Source: CAYLRU01 sp964386565
GTDB taxonomy: Bacteria > Desulfobacterota > Desulfobacteria > Desulfobacterales > UBA5616
DNA: 64,000 nucleotides
Direction: 5' to 3'
NCBI GenBank assembly: GCA_964386565.1
Contig: CAYLRU010000001.1
Coordinates: 124,001-188,000, forward strand
The number at the start of each line of letters is the position of its first letter. Position 1 is the first letter of the stretch. This document shows positions 51,767-59,422 of this stretch, piece by piece. The notes beneath the pieces were generated by a model. The model saw only the letters and a program-made list of their open reading frames with translations, was not told where the DNA came from and searched no databases. The position numbers and the translations under genes are program-made.

Positions 51767-52390
51767 ATGCCATTGGAAGATAAAATGCCGATGCCGGTTT
51801 TTCCCTGTTTGAACTGCGATCGATCCATAAATGCCTTAAAACGGGCAGAACCCCCTCTTTTCTGTTCGGATGTGTGTCGCCGGGAAGCGGAGTTCGTCAG
51901 GTTCGCCCGGAAAATGATCGGCCGCCGCGAGGTATCAAAACCCAGGCTGCTAAGAGCATGCAAACAGTGGTTTGCTTTAATCGCCGGCAAAAAAGAGCTT
52001 TCTGACGGGGAAATAAGAACCTACCTGGACGATCTGTTCCATAGAATCGAATCGGAGAGGCCGTCAAGAGCCTGCGATGATGAGAAGAAATGGTACAAAG
52101 CCACCATGCAGAAAATCCTCTCCGAGAGAATCAAGCAATATCCCGTAACCGATGAGGAAATCGTATTGGGTAGCGGGAAACCCCTGAGAAGAAAGGGCGT
52201 TGTAAAGTGGTTTCTCGATGAGGAGGGCCATGGGATTATAAAACAGGATAACGGCGAAGAAATCGTTGTACACTATACCGGCATTAACAAAAAGGGGTTT
52301 AAAACCCTGTTAAAAGGTGAGCGGGTGGTCTTTGATATAGAAAAAGGGATCAAGGGGCCTCGTGCCGTTAATGTGACCATCATTTCATAA
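51767..52390 (+). CDS. Zinc-finger protein with C-terminal cold-shock-like domain
   Basis: A 207-residue two-domain protein. The N-terminal 35 residues carry CLNC and CSDVC, a treble-clef-like zinc motif resembling HNH-type or YacG-like fingers. A basic helical middle follows (about 45-135). The last 70 residues form a cold-shock/S1-like OB fold: RRKGVVKWFLDEEGHGIIK and EIVVHYTGI match the RNP1 and RNP2 positions in altered form. It should bind RNA or single-stranded DNA. The combination is unusual; the cellular role is unknown. Confidence 0.75.
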   Translation: MPLEDKMPMPVFPCLNCDRSINALKRAEPPLFCSDVCRREAEFVRFARKMIGRREVSKPRLLRACKQWFALIAGKKELSDGEIRTYLDDLFHRIESERPSRACDDEKKWYKATMQKILSERIKQYPVTDEEIVLGSGKPLRRKGVVKWFLDEEGHGIIKQDNGEEIVVHYTGINKKGFKTLLKGERVVFDIEKGIKGPRAVNVTIIS

Positions 52391-52605
52391 AACAAGAGTA
52401 CCGTGTGGGCGCGCAGCAGGGTTTTCCGTAAAGAGAACGGGTAAACCCGGCCATGACCGGACCGCCATATCGGACGGAGAAATATGACGGATCTTCACCT
52501 GCCAGTTGATGAGAGGCTTGACAAACCATTCAGATGGGTATAAAGCCAATTCACCGAAGAAGTTGGCAATTTTCGCTTTCATTGGCGAGAACGTCCACAA
52601 AACAA

Positions 52606-52621
52606 TGCACAATGGCGTGCA
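52606..52621 (+). promoter_or_regulatory. TGCAC-N6-GTGCA palindrome, NtrC-site-like
   Basis: It resembles the NtrC enhancer (TGCAC-N7-GTGCA) but is one base shorter in the spacer. It lies about 205 bases upstream of the sigma-54 promoter of glutamate synthase. Weak on its own. Confidence 0.35.
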
Positions 52622-52708
52622 TGTTTTCTGTCTGAAAAAACAATGACGTTTGAACCCGGTTTCAGGGATCAGCGTCTTTTTTTATGGGTATGCCCGGAGG
52701 AGTGTCAA

Positions 52709-52769
52709 AAAATAATTTACGTTTTTGTATCATTATTTCCAGAAAAATTACAAAAAGGTAAATTATTTT
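52709..52769 (+). promoter_or_regulatory. Paired TAC-N6-GTA dyads upstream of glutamate synthase
   Basis: The dyads TACGTTTTTGTA (52718-52729) and TACAAAAAGGTA (52749-52760) have centres 31 bases apart. They are part of an inverted repeat with 21-base arms (52709-52729, 52749-52769) matching at 20 positions. It lies 57 bases before the -24 box. The layout is the same as the element before glnD, including the A/T run inside each dyad, and marks a shared regulator site. Confidence 0.72.
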
Positions 52770-52825
52770 GTTTAAATCAGACTTGCTAAATACGTATCAT
52801 ATTGGATTTATAGTTGTTTTTTCTA

Positions 52826-52841
52826 TGGCATGGAGATTGCA
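52826..52841 (+). promoter_or_regulatory. Sigma-54 (-24/-12) promoter of the glutamate synthase operon
   Basis: TGGCATGGAGATTGCA matches the RpoN consensus with GG at 52827-52828 and GC at 52839-52840, ten bases apart. It lies about 100 bases before the ATG of the amidotransferase gene. Confidence 0.78.
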
Positions 52842-52942
52842 TAGTTTAACAAATGCCCTTGTGCAGGGCCAAACCCCTGCACTAAAAACGCAAAACCCGG
52901 CAAATTCGGTTTTTAACCATTTTCGTTTTCAGGAGAAAAATC

Positions 52943-54073
52943 ATGTGTCGTTTGTTTGCCATAACCAGTGATACCCCTTTGTCACCCATTCTGGCGATGG
53001 AGGCCCTGGATATCATGCGTGAAGGCCATGACGGTTCAGGGGTCGGATTATTGCTCAGAGATCTGGGCGGGCCGTTTGAAGAGATGAAGGACGCGCCTAT
53101 TTTATCCGGCATTTTCAGTGAAAAAGGGATTAAACGGCTGGACCGGTTTATGATGGATATCGGATTTATGACCAAATACAAGATATCCCTCAAGTTGCCG
53201 AAAACAGCTCCCCCGGGCGTTCCCAAACGGGACGTCTATCTGATCCGGGCCTATGAATATCCCGAGGAATGGGAAGGGCTGGATCAGGATGAACTGGATG
53301 AACGATTAATGAAGATACGGCTCCAGCTCAGGGAGATGGGCCAGGAAAAAGAAGACATGATCGTTTTTTCATTCTGGCCGGACGTGATCATGATCAAGGA
53401 AATCGGCGATCCCATGGCCGTGGCCAAATATCTCAACCTTGATCGAAAAGAACTCCAGGCAAGAATCATTATGGCTCAGGGAAGGCAGAACACCAACTAT
53501 GCCATAAACCTGTATGCGTGCCACCCGTTTTTTATCCAGGGGTATTCGACCATGACCAATGGTGAAAATACCGCCTTCATCCCCATCAAGGAATTTCTCA
53601 TGTCAAGGGGATTTCAGGGATACACGGGATTTCAGTCGGATTCGGAGGTCTTTACACATATACTGCATTATCTCTATAAATCGCTGGGATTGGACGTGGA
53701 AGCCTATAAGCATGTCATTACCCCGCTCCAATCGGATGCCCTTGAAAATCATCCCAATGCCCGGCTTCTGAAAAATTTGAAACAAAGCTGCCGCCGGCTG
53801 ATCATTGACGGACCCAATTGCGTTATCGGCAGCCTGCCGGATAATACCGTGTTTATGGTTCAGGACAGAAAAAAGCTTCGTCCCGGTGTTGTCGGCGGCA
53901 GACCGGGGATGTATGCGTTTTCATCGGAGATCTGCGGCTTGGATGCCGTTATACCGGATCGTGATAAGAGTCAGGATTTTCAACCCATGCACCTGGATAC
54001 CGCCATCGTGGGTCCGGGGCGACAGGAGGTTGCCATATGTTGCCAAACAGCCCCATTACCCCTTCAACTTTAA
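52943..54073 (+). CDS. Glutamate synthase amidotransferase subunit (class II)
   Basis: A 376-residue class II glutamine amidotransferase that releases ammonia from glutamine for glutamate synthesis. Cys2 is the N-terminal nucleophile (MCRLFAITSD), and HDGSGVGL and NGEN are family marks. In Escherichia coli this is the first domain of GltB; here it is a stand-alone protein, as in archaeal-type split enzymes. AGGAGA precedes the ATG. Its last 37 bases overlap the next gene, coupling the subunits. Controlled by the sigma-54 promoter upstream. Confidence 0.9.
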   Translation: MCRLFAITSDTPLSPILAMEALDIMREGHDGSGVGLLLRDLGGPFEEMKDAPILSGIFSEKGIKRLDRFMMDIGFMTKYKISLKLPKTAPPGVPKRDVYLIRAYEYPEEWEGLDQDELDERLMKIRLQLREMGQEKEDMIVFSFWPDVIMIKEIGDPMAVAKYLNLDRKELQARIIMAQGRQNTNYAINLYACHPFFIQGYSTMTNGENTAFIPIKEFLMSRGFQGYTGFQSDSEVFTHILHYLYKSLGLDVEAYKHVITPLQSDALENHPNARLLKNLKQSCRRLIIDGPNCVIGSLPDNTVFMVQDRKKLRPGVVGGRPGMYAFSSEICGLDAVIPDRDKSQDFQPMHLDTAIVGPGRQEVAICCQTAPLPLQL

Positions 54074-55671
54074 GCATAAAAGATCTGCCCTGGCAGATTT
54101 TGTGGAATAAGGATAAATGCACGCTTTGCGGCAAATGCACAGCAGTATGCCCGGTTAATGCCATTGAGCCGGGGGTGTTTCGAAAACGGATCATTGAGCC
54201 GTCGATAAACATCACCGAGAAACCTGCAAATGTGTACAAGGTCTACTACGGTATCCGGCAAAAAACAGATCCGGCCCATGCCTGTATCGGATGCGGTATG
54301 TGTACCATGGTTTGCCCCAACGATGCCATCATTCCCGCAAGAAGCGATGAAAGCGACAAACTCAAATTTCATATAGACCAGGGGGGCCAGCCCCGCCGCA
54401 GGGGGGGGCGGCGGAACATGTCGGGCGGTGTGCTCGATATGATCAAATTCATGCGAATTTCCATGCTGACGGATCCTGCCCTGGATGCGGGTCGCCATGA
54501 ATTTGAACTGCGAACATTGTTGGGAAGAGTCCTGCCGCCGGAGGAAAATCTGAAAATATTGAAAGAAAACGGATGGGTACCGCCGGTCAGGGAAATATAC
54601 CCCCTGGTGATCGGCAGCATGTCATTCGGGGCCCTGTCGCCGAACATGTGGGAAGGGCTCCAGATGGGAGTGGCCTATTTAAACGAGGAACTCGGCATGC
54701 CCGTCCGGATATGCACCGGAGAAGGCGGGTGCCCGCCGCGCCTGTTGCGGTCGCGGTTTTTAAAATATGTGATTTTGCAGATCGCCAGCGGCTATTTCGG
54801 GTGGGACGAAATTATCCATGCCATTCCGGACATGAAGGAAGATCCTTGTGCCATCGAGATAAAGTATGGCCAGGGGGCAAAGCCCGGTGACGGCGGCCTG
54901 TTGATGTGGTACAAAGTCAACAAGCTGATCGCAGCCATTCGGGGGGTCCCTACGGGCATCAGCCTGCCCAGTCCGCCGACCCATCAGACCAAGTACTCCA
55001 TCGAGGAGGCGGTGGCGAAAATGATTCAGTCCATGTACATGGCCTGGGGTTTCAGGGTTCCCGTGTATCCGAAAATATCAGGAAGTTCGACGGCCCTGGC
55101 CGTTCTCAACAACCTGACCCGGAATCCCTATGCCGCCGGACTGGCCATTGACGGAGAGGACGGCGGAACCGGGGCTGCATATAATGTGTCCATGAACCAC
55201 ATGGGGCATCCCATTGCCAGCAACCTGCGGGAGTGTTACCTGAACCTGGTGGCCCTTGGAAAGCAAAACGAGATTCCATTGTTTGCCGGCGGCGGGATCG
55301 GGAAAAACGGCAACCTGGCCGCCAATGCCGCTGCATTGATCATGCTGGGCGCCAGCGGTGTTCAAATCGGAAAATACATCATGCAGGCGGCTGCCGGGTG
55401 CCTGGGTTCGGAATCCGACCGGTGCAATATCTGCAATATAGGGCTTTGCCCCAAGGGGATTACGTCCCAGGATCCACGACTATACCGCAGGCTCGATCCG
55501 GAAAAGGTAGCCCAGCGCGTTGTGGATGTTTATCTGAGCTTTGATACGGAGCTCAAAAAAATTGTGGCCCCGCTTGGACGATCCACGTCATTGCCCATCG
55601 GGATGTCCGATGCTTTGGGGATCAGCGATTTTCATGCGGCGGAACGGTTGAAAATCAAGTTTGTTGTTTAA
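54037..55671 (+). CDS. gltB: Glutamate synthase FMN/ferredoxin subunit
   Basis: Synthase core of 544 residues that converts 2-oxoglutarate and ammonia to glutamate. The N-terminus carries two [4Fe-4S] ferredoxin motifs (CTLCGKCTAVCPV, CIGCGMCTMVCPN). The FMN-binding barrel follows (IGSMSFGALSP, GEGGCPPRLL, GAKPGDGGLL, DGEDGGTGAA, GGGIGKNGNLA). CNICNIGLCPKG supplies the [3Fe-4S] cluster site. It lacks the amidotransferase and GXGXG domains, encoded by its neighbours. AGGAGG lies just before the ATG inside the preceding gene, supporting this start. Confidence 0.92.
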   Translation: MLPNSPITPSTLSIKDLPWQILWNKDKCTLCGKCTAVCPVNAIEPGVFRKRIIEPSINITEKPANVYKVYYGIRQKTDPAHACIGCGMCTMVCPNDAIIPARSDESDKLKFHIDQGGQPRRRGGRRNMSGGVLDMIKFMRISMLTDPALDAGRHEFELRTLLGRVLPPEENLKILKENGWVPPVREIYPLVIGSMSFGALSPNMWEGLQMGVAYLNEELGMPVRICTGEGGCPPRLLRSRFLKYVILQIASGYFGWDEIIHAIPDMKEDPCAIEIKYGQGAKPGDGGLLMWYKVNKLIAAIRGVPTGISLPSPPTHQTKYSIEEAVAKMIQSMYMAWGFRVPVYPKISGSSTALAVLNNLTRNPYAAGLAIDGEDGGTGAAYNVSMNHMGHPIASNLRECYLNLVALGKQNEIPLFAGGGIGKNGNLAANAAALIMLGASGVQIGKYIMQAAAGCLGSESDRCNICNIGLCPKGITSQDPRLYRRLDPEKVAQRVVDVYLSFDTELKKIVAPLGRSTSLPIGMSDALGISDFHAAERLKIKFVV

Positions 55672-55686
55672 ACGGAGTGATTCGTA

Positions 55687-58017
55687 ATGAATATTAAACA
55701 GGTGTATGAAATATCAGGAGAACAAAACGGGCAGCGCGTGGAATCCCGGATTCTTGAGGAACAGATACAGGCGGCCGTGGCTGCCGGAAACCGGCACTTG
55801 CTGATCAAGGCCCTCGGTCAGCACGGCATCGGCGGCAGATTATGGAGAGCGGGAAACGAACCCGTTCATGTCAATATATACGGTCAGTGCGGGCAGCGTG
55901 TGGGGTCCATGGGATATCCCAATACCTATATAGAGATCATGGGACCGGCATCGGACGATGTGGGCTGGCTGAATGCCGGCGCCCAGATCGTGGTGCATGG
56001 CAATGCGGGAAACGGTGTTGCAAATGCCATGGCCCAGGGGAAAATATATGTGGCCGGTAACATCGGCGCCCGCGGGATGACCATGACCAAGCATAACCCG
56101 CGAATGGATCCGCCGGAGCTGTGGGTCCTGGGATCGGTGGGGGATTATTTCGGAGAGTTCATGGCCGGGGGTATTGCCGTCATTTGCGGTCATAAGGCCC
56201 AGAATCCGGATAACGTTCTGGGATATCGTCCGTTTGTGGGAATGGTGGGGGGCAAGGTTTTTTTCAGAGGACCCCATGCCGGGTACAGCCGGACCGACGC
56301 GCGGATGGTACCCGTCTCGGACACACAATGGCAGTGGCTATCCGATAATTTAAGGCGGTTTGTGGAACGAATCAGCCGGCATGAATTGCTGGATACGTTC
56401 CTTGATCGGGACGCATGGCAACTCATTGTGGCCCGGAAGCCCCAGGAGCGGGTCGCCAGGGAAAATCGGTCCATGCATTCATTCTGCGTCGAGGTGTGGG
56501 AAAAGGAACTCGGACAGGGCGGCCTGATCGGCGACTTAACCCAACTGGATCGTTCCCCCATACCGGTGATTGTCACGGACAAACTGCGTCGTTTTGTTCC
56601 TGTATGGGAGAATAAAAAATATATGGCACCGTGTGAAGGGGCCTGCCCGACAGGGATACCGGTACAACAGCGCTGGCAGTTGATACGGGAAGGGCGGTTT
56701 GATGAGGCCGTTGATCTGGCCCTGTCCTATACACCTTTTCCGGCAACGGTTTGTGGTTATTTATGTCCCAATCTTTGCATGTCGGCCTGTACGCGGCATA
56801 TCAATGCCATGGCACCGGTTGATGTGACCCGACTCGGGAGGGCCAGTGTAGCGGCGGGCATGCCCGTGCTTCCTGAAAAAAGCGGGAAAAAAATTGCGGT
56901 AATCGGGGGCGGTCCGGCCGGAATTTCCATTGCCTGGCAATTACACCAAAAGGGACATGAGGCGATTATCTATGACATGGCGGAGAAACTGGGGGGAAAA
57001 ATCGTATCGGTGATTCCTGAAAACCGGATTCCCAAGGAGGTGGTTGAAGCGGAACTTGAACGTGCCGGGAAAGTGATCCCCAGGGTCAATCTGGCACGGG
57101 AACTGAGTAAAGATGACATTGAACAGATGAAAACCGACTTTGATTTCATCGTCATTGCCACGGGTGCCCACAAACCGAGAATTCTTCCGGTTCCGGGAAA
57201 AGAGCGAATGATTCCGGCCCTGGAATTCCTGTCAAAAGCGAAAACCGATGCCATCCGGCCGGGGAAAACAGTGGTCATCATCGGTGCGGGGAATGTGGGG
57301 TGCGACGTGGCAACGGAAGCCCATCGTCTGGGTGCCGATGATATCACCCTGATCGACATCATGGAACCGGCCTCTTTCGGCAAGGAACGGGAAGAAGCTG
57401 AAAAAGCCGGGGCGAAATTCAGGTGGCCGTGCTTTACCAGGGAAATTACCGAACAGGGCGTGGTGTTGACCACCGGAGAAATATTGCCTGCACAAACAGT
57501 GGTCATTTCCATCGGCGATGCACCGGATCTTTCTTTTTTACCCGATGATGTGGCAACCCAACGCGGCTTTATCATCACCAATGATATTTTTCAGACCTCC
57601 AATGCGAAAATATTTGCAGTAGGGGATGCGGTTAAACCGGGCCTGCTGACGGATGCCATCGGGGCCGGCAGAAAGGCCGCAAACGCCATTTCAGACATCA
57701 TCGACGGCCGCAGACCAGTGGGCGATACGCGTAAAATAATCGATAAAAAGCGTATATCGCTGGAATATTTTGATCCCCGGATCGTTTCTTTTGATGATGT
57801 TAATCAGTGCGGCACTCAATGTTCTTCTTGTGGTTCATGCAGGGATTGTGGTATTTGCGAAGCCGTCTGCCCACAGTCGGCCATCAGCAGGCTTGACCGT
57901 GGAAACGGGGAATATGAGTATGCGGCGGATCCAAAGCTGTGCATCGGGTGCGGATTTTGCGCCGGTGCCTGCCCGTGCGGGATATGGGGGATGGTTGAGA
58001 ATGATCCGCTGGATTAA
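55687..58017 (+). CDS. gltD: Glutamate synthase GXGXG domain fused to GltD-like NAD(P)H oxidoreductase
   Basis: A 776-residue fusion. Residues 1-245 are the GXGXG beta-helix that normally ends GltB (GQCGQRVGSMG, GNAGNGVANAM, VAGNIGARGM). Residues about 310-690 are a GltD-type reductase: cluster cysteines in CEGACPTGIPVQQ and CGYLCPNLCMSACTR, FAD site GGGPAGIS near 408-415, and NAD(P) site GAGNVGCDVA near 533. The last 80 residues add Cys-rich ferredoxin motifs (CSSCGSCRDCGICEAVCP, CIGCGFCAGACPCG). It passes electrons to the FMN subunit. GGAG precedes the ATG, 15 bases after the previous stop. Confidence 0.9.
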   Translation: MNIKQVYEISGEQNGQRVESRILEEQIQAAVAAGNRHLLIKALGQHGIGGRLWRAGNEPVHVNIYGQCGQRVGSMGYPNTYIEIMGPASDDVGWLNAGAQIVVHGNAGNGVANAMAQGKIYVAGNIGARGMTMTKHNPRMDPPELWVLGSVGDYFGEFMAGGIAVICGHKAQNPDNVLGYRPFVGMVGGKVFFRGPHAGYSRTDARMVPVSDTQWQWLSDNLRRFVERISRHELLDTFLDRDAWQLIVARKPQERVARENRSMHSFCVEVWEKELGQGGLIGDLTQLDRSPIPVIVTDKLRRFVPVWENKKYMAPCEGACPTGIPVQQRWQLIREGRFDEAVDLALSYTPFPATVCGYLCPNLCMSACTRHINAMAPVDVTRLGRASVAAGMPVLPEKSGKKIAVIGGGPAGISIAWQLHQKGHEAIIYDMAEKLGGKIVSVIPENRIPKEVVEAELERAGKVIPRVNLARELSKDDIEQMKTDFDFIVIATGAHKPRILPVPGKERMIPALEFLSKAKTDAIRPGKTVVIIGAGNVGCDVATEAHRLGADDITLIDIMEPASFGKEREEAEKAGAKFRWPCFTREITEQGVVLTTGEILPAQTVVISIGDAPDLSFLPDDVATQRGFIITNDIFQTSNAKIFAVGDAVKPGLLTDAIGAGRKAANAISDIIDGRRPVGDTRKIIDKKRISLEYFDPRIVSFDDVNQCGTQCSSCGSCRDCGICEAVCPQSAISRLDRGNGEYEYAADPKLCIGCGFCAGACPCGIWGMVENDPLD

Positions 58018-58114
58018 AGCAGGTGTTTGGACTGTCAGAATTCAGGTAATGGGCGATTTTTCCCTAACAGCCTGTAGCCTGAACACCTAAACAGCTAACA
58101 AAGGGATTTTTTGC

Positions 58115-59257
58115 ATGGAAGCATTGTTAGCACTGGAGGACGGGCGAATTTTTCCCTGCCGGTCATTTACCGGACCGCGGGAAACGTCCGGTGAAGTCGT
58201 GTTCAACACCGGCATGACCGGTTACCAGGAAGTTCTGACCGATCCGTCCTATTGCGGTCAGTTGGTCGTCATGACCTATCCGCTGGTGGGAAACTACGGC
58301 GTCAATCCTGAAGATGTGGAATCTGATAAGATTCAGGTATCCGGATTCATTATCAAGGAATACCAGCCTGATTACAGCAATTACAGGGCCACACGCAACC
58401 TTGCCGATTATTTGAAAGATCAGGGCGTCATGGGGGTTGAGGATTTGGATACCCGGGCCCTGACCCTCCATATTCGAACTGCGGGGGCCATGCGGGCGGT
58501 TATCTCCACAAATGATCTTGATCCCGAAAGCCTGGTCAGAAAGGCCAATGAAATTCCCAGGATGGCCGGTCTTGATTTGACCCGAAACGTGACGACAAAG
58601 AAGCCGTATTTCTGGGAGCAGGGTAAAATCGTATCCTGTGACGCGGATCCGGCACAACTGGATAAGACCGTTTGGCAGTACCGCGGGAAAAAACCGGCAG
58701 TGGTGGCGATTGACTATGGTATTAAATATAACATTTTAAGGTGTATGGAATACCGGGGATTTGAAATCCTGGTGGTTCCCGGCCATACCTCGGCCGATAC
58801 GGTCCGGAAACTGGATCCGGACGGGATCTTCCTCTCCAACGGACCTGGTGATCCGGAACCGGTTCAATATGCCGTGGATACCATTGCCGATCTTTTGGGA
58901 TATCGCCCCATGTTCGGCATTTGTCTCGGCCACCAACTGCTGGGACTGGCCCTGGGTGGAAAAACCTTTAAATTAAAATTCGGGCATCACGGGTGCAACC
59001 AGCCGGTAAAAAACCTGTTTACCGGAAAGATTGAGATTACGTCTCAAAACCATGGTTTTGCAGTGGATATAGACAGCCTGTTGGGAAAATCCATTGAAAT
59101 CACCCATGTCAACTTGAATGACAACACCCTGGAGGGGTTCCGGCACAAGACTCTGCCGGTGTATTCCGTTCAATACCATCCGGAAGCATCCCCCGGCCCC
59201 CATGATGCTGAATATCTGTTTGGACAGTTTGTGGAGATAATGAAGTCTTTTAACTGA
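58115..59257 (+). CDS. carA: Carbamoyl-phosphate synthase small (glutaminase) subunit
   Basis: A 380-residue subunit that hydrolyses glutamine and channels ammonia to CarB for pyrimidines and arginine. The N-terminal CarA domain starts MEALLALEDGRIFPC. The class I amidotransferase has the nucleophile Cys in FGICLGHQLLG near residue 270, with SNGPGDPEP before it and the His-Glu pair in VQYHPEASPGPHD. AAAGGG precedes the ATG. It is 97 bases after glutamate synthase on the same strand and could be in the same transcript. Confidence 0.96.
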   Translation: MEALLALEDGRIFPCRSFTGPRETSGEVVFNTGMTGYQEVLTDPSYCGQLVVMTYPLVGNYGVNPEDVESDKIQVSGFIIKEYQPDYSNYRATRNLADYLKDQGVMGVEDLDTRALTLHIRTAGAMRAVISTNDLDPESLVRKANEIPRMAGLDLTRNVTTKKPYFWEQGKIVSCDADPAQLDKTVWQYRGKKPAVVAIDYGIKYNILRCMEYRGFEILVVPGHTSADTVRKLDPDGIFLSNGPGDPEPVQYAVDTIADLLGYRPMFGICLGHQLLGLALGGKTFKLKFGHHGCNQPVKNLFTGKIEITSQNHGFAVDIDSLLGKSIEITHVNLNDNTLEGFRHKTLPVYSVQYHPEASPGPHDAEYLFGQFVEIMKSFN

Positions 59258-59422
59258 TTCAGCCGTGGTGAATTCGTAAAAAGCCGGGTTCGTCACGTTA
59301 TTAAGTGTTGGGAATAAAAAAATTAGCTGAATACCGGACACTTAAAACCTGAAACGCAAAGCTCTCGTAAAGAGTTGTTTTCCGACTGTTTACGGAATCA
59401 TCAAACGTTAATTGATAAAAAA
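59258..59422 (+). other. 165-base carA-carB gap with interleaved inverted repeats
   Basis: ATTCAGC (59257-59263) pairs with GCTGAAT (59326-59332), and TTAAGTGT (59301-59308) pairs with ACACTTAA (59338-59345). The pairs interleave, so the RNA could form a pseudoknot or switch between two hairpins. No ribosome binding site is evident before the carB ATG. Confidence 0.35.

Larger units (their letters stand above)
52391..52942. other. 552-base regulatory gap before glutamate synthase
   Basis: No convincing gene is present; a 75-codon leftward frame near 52385-52612 lacks a ribosome binding site. It contains the TGCAC-N6-GTGCA palindrome at 52606-52621, the paired-dyad inverted repeat at 52709-52769, and the sigma-54 promoter at 52826-52841. 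Confidence 0.65.

Noticed and set aside
52385..52612. Leftward 75-codon frame in the gap before glutamate synthase
   Set aside because: No ribosome binding site and no recognisable family, and it overlaps the end of the cold-shock-like gene; probably chance.
59375..59422. TTG start adding 16 residues to CarB
   Set aside because: CarB proteins begin with MPKR-like sequence at 59423; the extension has no family similarity.
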